From contig DHVP01000002.1 in the NCBI GenBank assembly GCA_002412715.1, forward strand, positions 1 to 38,566: 38,566 nucleotides of DNA, written 5' to 3'. Shown piece after piece: positions 6,685-12,745 of the stretch. Source of the stretch: Deltaproteobacteria bacterium UBA5205. GTDB lineage: Bacteria; Desulfobacterota; Syntrophorhabdia; Syntrophorhabdales; Syntrophorhabdaceae. Made by a program: the position numbers and the translations under genes. How positions within the stretch are numbered: position 1 is the stretch's first letter; each line of letters starts with the position of its first letter. The notes under the pieces were generated by a model. The model was not told the origin of the DNA and ran no database searches. It saw only the letters and a program-made list of their open reading frames with translations.

Positions 6685-7776
6685 TCATGACCTATGTCTG
6701 CCAAATGGGACGGTTGATGCAAAGCATCCCTGGTAATAGATATCGAAGAGTTGCTCATCATTGTAATAACGTCGCATCGTCCGGTATTTTTCGATCAATT
6801 CCCCGAGATTTGCGGCTTGCTCAAGAGGGTTCTCTGGGTTCAACGGGCCCCCCAGGCATCCCCCCGTACACGCCAGAAGCTCAACAAAATCTACACTGAC
6901 TTGCCTCCCCCGTTTCATTTCCTCGAGCAGGCTGATCACGTTATGTATACCACTAACCTTCATTCTCGTTACTGCATCTGTAACCTGTGGCGCTTCTGCG
7001 CAACAGCAAGCGTCGATAGATCCTTTCCCTTTCTTCAACTCCGTCCGTCGCTTGCTTTCAGCCTTCTCTGAGAGCTGCGCAACGATGGCTTTGTAGACTA
7101 GATTCACCCCGATGGCACCGTCCGCAGTGGAATGCGTTATCAGGATCGGTCGTTTCGTCTCGCTGACCTTCGCGGGGCAAGGAGAGATGAAGAAAGCGCC
7201 TATTTCCTCGTATGAAAGGCCGGTCGTCTCCATCGCCGCTTCCTTGGCCAGCCCTGCAGCCACCTCCATTGGGCTCAAAATTGCGGCTGCATGCTTCAAC
7301 AGATCAGGGAATCTCATATGGATGAGTTTCAAAACAGCGGGGCACGAAGAGGAAAACATGGGTTTTGCGCCCCGTTCTTGCAAGATATGCTGTTCAGTAA
7401 TGAATGCAACCACCTCGGCGGCATGGCCAACCTGGAAGACTTCGTTAAAACCAATGCGCATGAAGACATCCTCGACGTCTTCCAACGAGACCAAGCCGGC
7501 AAAGCTTTCTGTATCCAGGAGCACCTGTAGTGAGGGGGCCAGGAGGGCAATTCTGTACGTGTAATCGGACAATGCTCCCGTCGCATCGGTAACGGCGGCC
7601 TTCGCCCTATTGGGGCAGGTTCGGATGCACTCTCCACAATCTATGCATCTTTCTTCCAGGATAACCGCTTTCCCGTCACGCAAACGGATTGCGCGCATAG
7701 GGCATTTGTCTATACAGGCCCCGCAACCTTCACATTTCTGACGGTCAACTTCCACGGAATGAAAATAGTCAGCCAT
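6685..7776 (-). CDS. [FeFe]-hydrogenase-like protein with two 4Fe-4S ferredoxin clusters
   Basis: The 363-aa product begins with a ferredoxin domain carrying two 4Fe-4S motifs (C15, C18, C21, C25 and C44, C47, C50, C54), followed by a hydrogenase large-subunit domain. The three H-cluster regions are recognisable: SSSCPAV with C145, SPCPAKVSE with C200, and LACTGGCLGG with C303 and C307. All four cluster-ligand cysteines are kept, but the usual proton-relay Cys of the TSCCP motif is Ser144. That substitution is seen in sensory or non-classical (group C/D-like) relatives. A CCC triplet sits at 257-259. No maturases (HydE/F/G) or electron partners are nearby except the MoaD-like gene. Hydrogen sensing or an unrelated redox role are both possible. 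Confidence 0.8.
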   Translation of the reverse strand: MADYFHSVEVDRQKCEGCGACIDKCPMRAIRLRDGKAVILEERCIDCGECIRTCPNRAKAAVTDATGALSDYTYRIALLAPSLQVLLDTESFAGLVSLEDVEDVFMRIGFNEVFQVGHAAEVVAFITEQHILQERGAKPMFSSSCPAVLKLIHMRFPDLLKHAAAILSPMEVAAGLAKEAAMETTGLSYEEIGAFFISPCPAKVSETKRPILITHSTADGAIGVNLVYKAIVAQLSEKAESKRRTELKKGKGSIDACCCAEAPQVTDAVTRMKVSGIHNVISLLEEMKRGRQVSVDFVELLACTGGCLGGPLNPENPLEQAANLGELIEKYRTMRRYYNDEQLFDIYYQGCFASTVPFGRHRS

Positions 7777-7975
7777 TATACTGCACTTCCGTTAGTCGAA
7801 AAATGTACATAAAGAAAAGTATTGTACGTCAGCTTAACCTGCCCGGTGATCGTGCGCAGGCTAAAGCTTCTGACGCCCTTCAGGAATTTGACTCGTTTCT
7901 CGACCAGCTGTCCCTCGAAGGAACTGCACGGAGAAGATTAACCGGCATACTACGTCACTGGTATCTTTTGCGGAT

Positions 7976-8000
7976 GGTCTCTCAACGAGAGACCTTTTTT
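7976..8000 (+). terminator. Intrinsic terminator-like hairpin, plus strand
   Basis: GGTCTCTC, loop AAC, GAGAGACC forms a perfect 8-bp hairpin followed by TTTTTT. It is a textbook rho-independent terminator for a plus-strand transcript. No confident plus-strand gene lies upstream, although a frame is open from 7803. It sits 5 nt beyond the stop of the minus-strand selenoprotein candidate, for which the hairpin has the A-tract on the wrong side, so it may act weakly in that direction. Confidence 0.65.
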
Positions 8001-8005
8001 ACCGC

Positions 8006-8251
8006 TCAGCCTCCGCCGAAGATAGGGGTACCTCCGCGCATCGACACATCACCCACGAAGCCGACCGTTACCTTGTCTCCATCAACTATGACGGGAACCT
8101 GCTCCTTTCCTCCTGAATAGGTGAGCATTTCATCGAATCTATCCGGGTCTTCTTCCACATTGACGAAGATGGCCCTATCGCCGTAGGCTTCCCGAGCCTG
8201 TCTGCAGAAGGGTCATGTGTCTGTACCATAGATGATGATCTTGCCGGTCAC
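8006..8251 (-). CDS. Glutaredoxin-like selenoprotein candidate (UPFC, in-frame UGA)
   Basis: From GTG at 8251 the frame reads MTGKIIIYGTDT-UGA-PFCRQAREAYG and continues through 'AIFVNVEEDPDRFDEML', 'VPVIVDGDKVTVGF' to a TGA at 8006, 81 residues in all. This is a complete small glutaredoxin/thioredoxin-like fold: beta strand, active site, helix, 'VNVEEDP' strand and the cis-Pro 'VPVIV'. The first active-site residue, normally Cys in CPFC, is UGA at 8213-8215. A hairpin of SECIS type follows the UGA. GGAGG lies 8 nt before the GTG, which overlaps the TGA of the preceding gene. Sec-containing glutaredoxin-like proteins are known in Deltaproteobacteria. Conventional gene callers would miss or truncate it. 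The alternative is a gene with one nonsense mutation. Confidence 0.85.
8173..8215 (-). promoter_or_regulatory. Candidate bacterial SECIS for the UPFC gene
   Basis: Immediately after the UGA, CCCT pairs with AGGG 40 nt downstream. Within it AGGCT pairs with AGCCT around a 5-nt loop CGGGA, so the loop Gs lie 20-22 nt after the UGA. Bacterial SECIS elements are hairpins just 3' of UGA with guanines in an apical loop about 16-37 nt away, which this fits. The pairing is seen directly; function is inferred. Confidence 0.65.
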
Positions 8252-8595
8252 GGTTCTGTTCCTCCTTCAGGAATATTTGAACGTATAGTGTCGTCTTTCT
8301 CCTTGTCGTGTACCTCAACGAATTCCTTATATTCCTCCATGAGGATATTTCTGTATTCCCGTCGGATGGCCTCTGAAGGCGGGATATAATTTCCTACGGC
8401 CTCCAGTCCGGCAATGATCTCCTCCACGGTTTTCTTGTTCGCCTCTTTACCGACAGAGTAAAGCTCCGCCATTATCTCATGGAGATTGTTAACTGCAACC
8501 TGGGTACCATCAACAAACCTGAGCGTACGCCGGCTAACTGTCGGCGCGTTGGGATCCACTCAGGTAACTCATCCTATCACTTGAAAAATAGACAT
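8248..8595 (-). CDS. UxxU candidate double-selenocysteine small protein (two in-frame UGA)
   Basis: An ATG at 8595 with AAGGAG 6 nt upstream reads MSIFQVIG-UGA-VT-UGA-VDPNAP and then stays open to 8248, giving 115 residues if both UGAs are decoded. The UGAs (8569-8571 and 8560-8562) are spaced exactly like the two Cys of a CxxC motif, giving GUVTUVDP. The alternative GTG start at 8559 has no ribosome site and would lose the first strand. The rest is mostly helical (NNLHEIMAELYSVGKEA, EAIRREYRNILMEEYKEFVE). I do not recognise the family. Its stop overlaps the GTG of the UPFC gene, so the two are translationally coupled. The gene follows the CysCys permease by 65 nt. A SECIS-like hairpin lies just after the second UGA. 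Confidence 0.75.
8520..8562 (-). promoter_or_regulatory. Candidate SECIS serving the UxxU motif
   Basis: The second UGA itself begins a lower stem, TGAGTG paired with CGCTCA. Above it GCGCCG pairs with CGGCGT around a 9-nt loop ACAGTTAGC. The loop lies 19-27 nt after the second UGA and 28-36 nt after the first, so a single element could in principle serve both codons. The asymmetric internal loop and lack of a GG-type loop make it less canonical than the one in the UPFC gene. Confidence 0.45.
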
Positions 8596-8660
8596 GGCAC
8601 TCTCCTTGAGTCTTTCCGCCGGTGTGGCAGACCGGCTATTTGATCAGTCCTGATCTGAGA

Positions 8661-9767
8661 CTAGTATACCAGCCAATCCACGAGATATCCAGCCACGATG
8701 GCAACCAGAAAAACGTTCACCAGGAACGCAAGCACCAGCTTATTCCTGAACATGGAGCCGAGAATTATCATCTCGGGGATGCTCGCCCCTGCTCCGGCCA
8801 CGATAAGGGCAAGGACAGTGCCCACCCCCATGCCCTTGCCTACCAGCGCGGCGCTTATGGGGATCACCGTTTCGGCACGGATGTACATAGGCACACCTAT
8901 AATTGCGGCAACCGGGATGGACCAGGGGTTTCCAGGTCCCGCCAGCCTGACCACGAGATCCTGGGGGAAAAACCCGTAGATGAAGGCCCCTATGCCCGCA
9001 CCGAGGAGGAGGTACCAGAATACACCCTTGAAGGTGGCCACCGCCGACAGGGACGCCCTTTTCATCTTCTCCCTGAAAGGAGCGTGCACGGAACCCTCGA
9101 CCCCCTCAAAGTCAACGGAGCAGCACGAGGATTGCATGGTCTGCCGCGGGGATGCCTTCGGTTCGGAAGCACAACAACCTCCTGCCATCGGAATGGTGGT
9201 AAACGTGACAAGCGGCTGGGTTGCCCCCGACGCGCAGCATCCTGCCGTTGCAGCTTGTGTCTTCACCGAGGCCCGCTGAGACTGTGAATCTTCCGGGCAA
9301 CACGAGGCGGACTGAAAAGCCATCATCGGCTTGACCTGTTTTTCCATTCCCATTTTGGACAGGATGGCTGCCAGTGCCATGGAACCGAAAAAGGTAACGA
9401 TCGCGTAGATCACCGTGATCTTCAGACCGAAGAGCGATAGAAGTAAGGCGATGATCACGGGGTTCAGTACCGGCGATGAAAAAAGGAAGGCCATTGTAGG
9501 ACCGAAGGGAACACCGCCCTTGAGCAAACCTGCCGTGATGGGAACCGTTGAACAGGAGCAAAAAGGTGTGATGGCGCCCAGGCCCGAGCCGAAGAGATAT
9601 TGCACCCACGTAAGCCTGTTGGCCAAAAAGTCCCGCACCCGCGACGGCGGGAGATATTCCATCAGGAGCCCGATAATAAAGGAAACAGCGACGAAAATGA
9701 GAATGAGTTCACCGGCGATCACGAGGAAGAACTTGCCGGCAGTGACAAAATTATTGACAGCAAACAT
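8661..9767 (-). CDS. ArsP/DUF318-type permease with a four-CysCys cytosolic loop
   Basis: This 368-aa membrane protein has two helix bundles (about residues 10-135 and 245-365). It carries the DUF318/YraQ/ArsP signatures 'TPFCSCSTVPITAGLL' and, in the second half, 'GVPMYIRAETVIPISAALVGKGM'. Members export organoarsenicals or are predicted metalloid permeases. The linker between the halves (about 150-225) is unusual: it holds four vicinal Cys pairs at 156-157, 177-178, 198-199 and 215-216, in contexts such as SCCPE, GCCAS, GCCAS and SCCSV. AGGAGG precedes the ATG. It lies between a PadR regulator and the two UGA-containing genes. Paired cysteines suggest binding of As(III), Sb(III) or another soft metal. 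Confidence 0.85.
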   Translation of the reverse strand: MFAVNNFVTAGKFFLVIAGELILIFVAVSFIIGLLMEYLPPSRVRDFLANRLTWVQYLFGSGLGAITPFCSCSTVPITAGLLKGGVPFGPTMAFLFSSPVLNPVIIALLLSLFGLKITVIYAIVTFFGSMALAAILSKMGMEKQVKPMMAFQSASCCPEDSQSQRASVKTQAATAGCCASGATQPLVTFTTIPMAGGCCASEPKASPRQTMQSSCCSVDFEGVEGSVHAPFREKMKRASLSAVATFKGVFWYLLLGAGIGAFIYGFFPQDLVVRLAGPGNPWSIPVAAIIGVPMYIRAETVIPISAALVGKGMGVGTVLALIVAGAGASIPEMIILGSMFRNKLVLAFLVNVFLVAIVAGYLVDWLVY

Positions 9768-9800
9768 GCACCATACCTCCTGTGACTTTTACTGAAGAGT

Positions 9801-10214
9801 CTATTTCACTAAAAGCCGCGTTCTAATATCTTCTATGAAGACGAGTTTATCGTCCTCTATCGCCCTGTAGATGTAAGGAATTGTTGACCGCCAGGCATCG
9901 AGTGCCGTTCTGTGTGCGTCGAACCCCAACGGGGTAAGCGTGTAGACCCTCCTTTTCTGAGCGCCCTTGAGCTGTTTATCCTCTTTGACTTCCGCACATC
10001 CATTTCGCGTCAATTCTTTTAGAATGGGGTAGATGCTTCCGAACGTGGGCACGCAGCACCCGCTTGTGATTGATTCCAGTTCCTTCAATATCCCGTACCC
10101 GTGATTCGGCCCTTTCGAGAGCACTTTAAGGACAAGAAGTTTTGTCAAACCCGTGTTGATCAGCGATTTCCAATATGTCGGGTCGGTGAGATCGTCAGAG
10201 CACATGCGTTTCAT
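9801..10214 (-). CDS. PadR-family transcriptional regulator with Cys pair
   Basis: The 137-aa product carries the PadR winged helix: 'KLLVLKVLSKGPNHGYGILKELE', then 'PTFGSIYPILKELTRNG' and the wing 'KRRVYTLTPLGFDAH'. The start at 10214 is supported by GGAGGG 5 nt upstream; an earlier frame extension lacks a ribosome site. Before the recognition helix, where PadR proteins often have a Trp/Arg segment, this one has 'TSGCCVPTFG' with a vicinal Cys pair, plus Cys4 and another Cys in 'RNGCAE'. It is 33 nt upstream of the CysCys permease and probably controls it. Metalloid sensing through these cysteines is an inference. Confidence 0.88.
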   Translation of the reverse strand: MKRMCSDDLTDPTYWKSLINTGLTKLLVLKVLSKGPNHGYGILKELESITSGCCVPTFGSIYPILKELTRNGCAEVKEDKQLKGAQKRRVYTLTPLGFDAHRTALDAWRSTIPYIYRAIEDDKLVFIEDIRTRLLVK

Positions 10215-10227
10215 TATGGCCCTCCTC

Positions 10228-10267
10228 GTTATATGTAAGCTCTTTATAACTATCCTCGATATATAAC
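10228..10267 (-). promoter_or_regulatory. Possible PadR operator
   Basis: Just upstream of the PadR gene an inverted repeat GTTATAT...ATATAAC frames a 26-nt AT-rich spacer. Two direct copies of 'CGAGGA' also occur in this leader. The position overlaps where the promoter should be, which would suit autoregulation. Pairing is visible; binding is inferred. Confidence 0.35.
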
Positions 10268-10469
10268 ACCCATGAGTATCCCCTGTCAAGTGGATTTCTG
10301 CGAAACTGATAAGACGGCCCGACTCTCTATAGAAAGCGGCCGTTGACGAATGCGGCGGCGTAATAGTTGGTCAGCAATAGCATACCGACAGGGGAAGGAC
10401 GAACCCTACCATTTTCTATTAGTATCATCTTTCACCTGGCAATAAAGGCCGTTTCCGCAAGAGTATTCC

Positions 10470-10934
10470 CTATCTCTTTGTGACCAGGGGTAACCCTGCC
10501 GCCTTCCAGCCTTCGATGTCGCCTGCAACCTGTACGATCCTCCTGAAACCGAGTCCTGTCATGATGTCTATGGCCCCGGCGGTGCGCCTGCCTGTCCTGC
10601 AGTAAACGAAATACGTCCTGGATTTGTCGAGCTTGTCTATCTCCCGGGCAAATGTCCCTGAACGGTAATCTATGTTGATGGCACCCTTAAGATGTCCTGT
10701 GACAAATTCTCCGGGGGTGCGTATGTCGAGTATGACAAGATCGCGCGCCCCGCCGTTGAGCAGTTCACAGGCCTGTCCGGGGGTGAGAAGGGTCACTGCA
10801 GGGTTGCGCCCGTTGCCTGAAAGGCGCTGCCCCTGGGAATACGAGGAACATAAGAGGAGAAGAGTCAGAACTGCGATCCCAGGAAGAAGCCCTTCTTTCA
10901 GGATCTGCCTTATGCGTAAGAGATGCGATGCCAT
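10470..10934 (-). CDS. Exported rhodanese-domain protein
   Basis: The 154-aa product has an N-terminal hydrophobic segment (residues 14-31) that is a signal peptide or anchor. It is followed by one rhodanese domain: 'LLTPGQACELLNG', 'LVILDIRTPGEFVTGHLKGAINIDY', active-site Cys112 in 'YFVYCRTGRRTAGA', and 'GLGFRRIVQVAGDIEGWKAAGLPL'. Rhodaneses carry persulfide sulfur on this Cys. It is the last gene of the lipoprotein-VKOR-CNPC-DsbA operon, 40 nt after the DsbA-like gene, so a periplasmic sulfur-transfer role within that thiol pathway is likely. The ribosome site is weak. Confidence 0.85.
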   Translation of the reverse strand: MASHLLRIRQILKEGLLPGIAVLTLLLLCSSYSQGQRLSGNGRNPAVTLLTPGQACELLNGGARDLVILDIRTPGEFVTGHLKGAINIDYRSGTFAREIDKLDKSRTYFVYCRTGRRTAGAIDIMTGLGFRRIVQVAGDIEGWKAAGLPLVTKR

Positions 10935-10974
10935 TCTGTCATGTCACCAGGGTGCCGGGAGTGAGACGGAACCG

Positions 10975-11586
10975 CTATTTCGCGGTGCTCTTCAACTGGT
11001 TGAGGGCGTTGATGATATCACCGGCCCCGACATACTTGTTCTTCTTTCCATCCTTTTCAATTATACATGAAGGTGTCGCGTCTATCTGGTCTTCCTTGAG
11101 GTGGTTCGTGAGCGCCGTGAAAACAGGTTTGGGATCGAAGGGTTTCAACTTGACGCCTTTTTCCTTGAGAATGGCTTCTATCCTCTCAGCGCTGTCGACT
11201 CTGTTCTTTGCGGCCTCTATGAGGGACCGTCTCACAAAAAGGGCGTGCTCCAGCTCCTTCTTCTCATTGATGGCATAAAGGAAGTACCGCGCATAGAGCG
11301 CGGAGTGCTTGTAGAACGGCGTATCGGCGAAGATCAAATTGATGGTCTTATCCTTGACCAATTCGCTAATGACCGGTTCGAGGCCCGGCTCCATCTCCGC
11401 GCAGGGGGGGCAGAAGTAGTCCGTGTAGAGCCTCACCTTCACTTTCCCTTCGCCAAAGGAGGGGATGGAGGTTTCTGCCGAATGGCTCGCGCATGGTGCA
11501 GAAATAAAGAGGGCAAGGAAGGTAAGGAACGCGATACACGTCGCGACAAGTTTCTTGTTCGTGGTTGTAATTGTTAGATATCCCAT
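10975..11586 (-). CDS. Exported DsbA/DsbG-like thioredoxin-fold protein (CPPC)
   Basis: A signal peptide (about residues 12-36) precedes a thioredoxin fold with active site FCPPC (C59 and C62) after 'VRLYTDY'. A helical insertion follows (about 95-150), and then the cis-Pro region 'IDATPSCIIEKDGKK'. An extra Cys follows the cis-Pro. The fold with helical insert is that of DsbA/DsbG-type oxidoreductases, and 'ADTPFYKHSALYARY' fits as well. GAGGAGG precedes the ATG. It follows the CNPC protein by 54 nt in an operon with a VKOR homologue, the usual recycling partner of DsbA, so periplasmic disulfide formation is the likely role. Confidence 0.88.
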   Translation of the reverse strand: MGYLTITTTNKKLVATCIAFLTFLALFISAPCASHSAETSIPSFGEGKVKVRLYTDYFCPPCAEMEPGLEPVISELVKDKTINLIFADTPFYKHSALYARYFLYAINEKKELEHALFVRRSLIEAAKNRVDSAERIEAILKEKGVKLKPFDPKPVFTALTNHLKEDQIDATPSCIIEKDGKKNKYVGAGDIINALNQLKSTAK

Positions 11587-11640
11587 TGTACTGTCCTCCT
11601 CGTGATGTTTTTCCTTCGTATAGGGGAAACGAGAAGATGT

Positions 11641-11988
11641 CTAACATCGCAGAGGGGGCGACAAACCGGGAGGGTCTTCGGGAACGGTGGCACGCGGGAC
11701 AATCCTGAGGGGCAGAAATACGGCTGATTCCGGCGAGGTCAAGAGAGAAGGGGCTTCAGCCATCGCGATATCGTATGCGGATCTGTTGATGGAATTGAAT
11801 GGGCAGGGATTGCACCGGCTAAGTTCCTTCCCATTTGGAACCGGATGTTGACCTGTAAATTTCTTCACCAGGATGAGGGGCGCCGAGATCAACAGTGCGC
11901 CAGCCACAATGAGCGCTATTGTGCACCACAGAGGGTTGTGGCGACGTCTCGCACTTACTATGCTGTAAGGGGTTCCGGCGATTCGCAA
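11641..11988 (-). CDS. Small membrane-anchored CNPC...PLRC protein (paralogue B)
   Basis: The 115-aa product (start TTG at 11988, GAGAGG just upstream, overlapping the VKOR 3' end by 31 nt) has one membrane helix (residues 20-41). A short extracytoplasmic part follows with 'NGKELSRCNPCPF' (C59, C62), a 'SAYDIAMAEAPSLL' helix, a Pro-rich stretch, and terminal Cys115 in 'SPPLRC'. It matches the 5681-6001 protein in layout, in the GK-x-LS-x-CNPC motif and in the PLRC end. The family is unknown to me. Lying between VKOR and a DsbA-like gene, it is a good candidate for an extra electron-relay or substrate component of this disulfide system. Confidence 0.75.
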   Translation of the reverse strand: MRIAGTPYSIVSARRRHNPLWCTIALIVAGALLISAPLILVKKFTGQHPVPNGKELSRCNPCPFNSINRSAYDIAMAEAPSLLTSPESAVFLPLRIVPRATVPEDPPGLSPPLRC

Positions 11989-12509
11989 AGAGACCTCTCT
12001 GTGGGGTTGGTTTGAAGCGTATAGGAGTATGTGGGTTCAAGAGAACCCTTGAAGAAGATGGAAAAAAAGATCAGGGCGGCAACCATCGAAACAACACAGA
12101 GTGTCGTCCTGTTTCGTTTGAAATTCATCGCAAAGAGGATGAAGACGATCGCCGCAAAGGCCAGGCAGTACGGGCAGTAGGTGTTGTGCCATACCTGAAA
12201 ACCGATGAGATAAAACTCGATTCCCACGCCAGCAGAAATGAACACGAGGAGCAGCGCGTCGGTTTTGAGTATGCTCAGAAGTATGATGCAGGCCATATAG
12301 GCGATTCCGACATATTGCAGGTCGATTCCGAAAATGGTTCCCTTGAGATACGAACAGGCGCCGGCGCAGATGCTGTAGTATATCTCGAGGGCGACGGCGA
12401 TACAGGCAAGGGCGATGTTAATGACGGTCTTTCGATGCCGTGCCCGGACCGAGGCCTGCCGCGCAACGCTTCCTTCCTGCAACAGGTTCATTTCTGTAGC
12501 GTCTCCCAT
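11958..12509 (-). CDS. VKOR-family membrane disulfide oxidoreductase
   Basis: The 183-aa product has about four to five membrane helices. It shows the bacterial VKOR layout: a loop Cys pair C48 and C52 in 'CAGACSYLKGTIFGIDLQYVGIAY', and the membrane-embedded redox motif C112-P-Y-C115 in 'NTYCPYCLAFA'. The 'CSxLxxxxFGIxxxxxGIxY' stretch is a family hallmark. VKOR homologues reoxidise DsbA-type proteins using quinone. AGGAGAG precedes the ATG. Its 3' end overlaps the CNPC gene, and a CASC lipoprotein precedes it by 13 nt. It replaces DsbB in this operon. Confidence 0.9.
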   Translation of the reverse strand: MGDATEMNLLQEGSVARQASVRARHRKTVINIALACIAVALEIYYSICAGACSYLKGTIFGIDLQYVGIAYMACIILLSILKTDALLLVFISAGVGIEFYLIGFQVWHNTYCPYCLAFAAIVFILFAMNFKRNRTTLCVVSMVAALIFFSIFFKGSLEPTYSYTLQTNPTERSLCESPEPLTA

Positions 12510-12522
12510 GACAGACTCTCTC

Positions 12523-12660
12523 CTATTTTTGTGGTCCGTCGGCCTGTGTCATGTTGAAGGAGTATGTTCTTGGCACAGACGGCGGCACGGGACAGGAAGC
12601 GCAAGCGTACAGGGACAAAGTTGTCATGGCTATGATGATCACTAGAAGAAGTCGTTTCAT
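12523..12660 (-). CDS. Small lipoprotein with CASC motif
   Basis: An ATG at 12660 with GAGAGG 4 nt upstream encodes 45 residues: MKRLLLVIIIAMTTLSLYAC, then ASCPVPPSVP, RTYSFNMTQ and ADGPQK. The charged start, hydrophobic core and a Cys at 20 after 'SLYA' resemble a lipoprotein signal peptide, leaving a mature 26-residue lipopeptide with a second Cys three positions later. Its stop is 13 nt before the VKOR start and it shares the same transcription direction, so it is the first gene of the redox operon. The function is unknown. It is short, but the ribosome site and operon spacing support it as real. Confidence 0.7.
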   Translation of the reverse strand: MKRLLLVIIIAMTTLSLYACASCPVPPSVPRTYSFNMTQADGPQK

Positions 12661-12745
12661 TTGGCCTCTCAGTATGGTGGAATAGACTACACTATAAACT
12701 CATAATTTTTCCAGCACCGCTTTCATGGCAACGCTGGTCTCTGTT

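Noticed and set aside
6619..6687. The TGA ending the hydrogenase-like gene is followed by open codons in frame with the MoaD-like ATG, suggesting a UGA-readthrough fusion.
   Set aside because: The MoaD-like gene has its own GAGG ribosome site, the linker translation (CRRGTKISNL and on) looks random, and no SECIS-like hairpin follows the TGA.
7803..8120. A plus-strand frame of about 105 codons overlapping the UPFC gene.
   Set aside because: It reads straight through the terminator at 7976-8000 and its second half is the antisense of the selenoprotein candidate. No family motif is visible.
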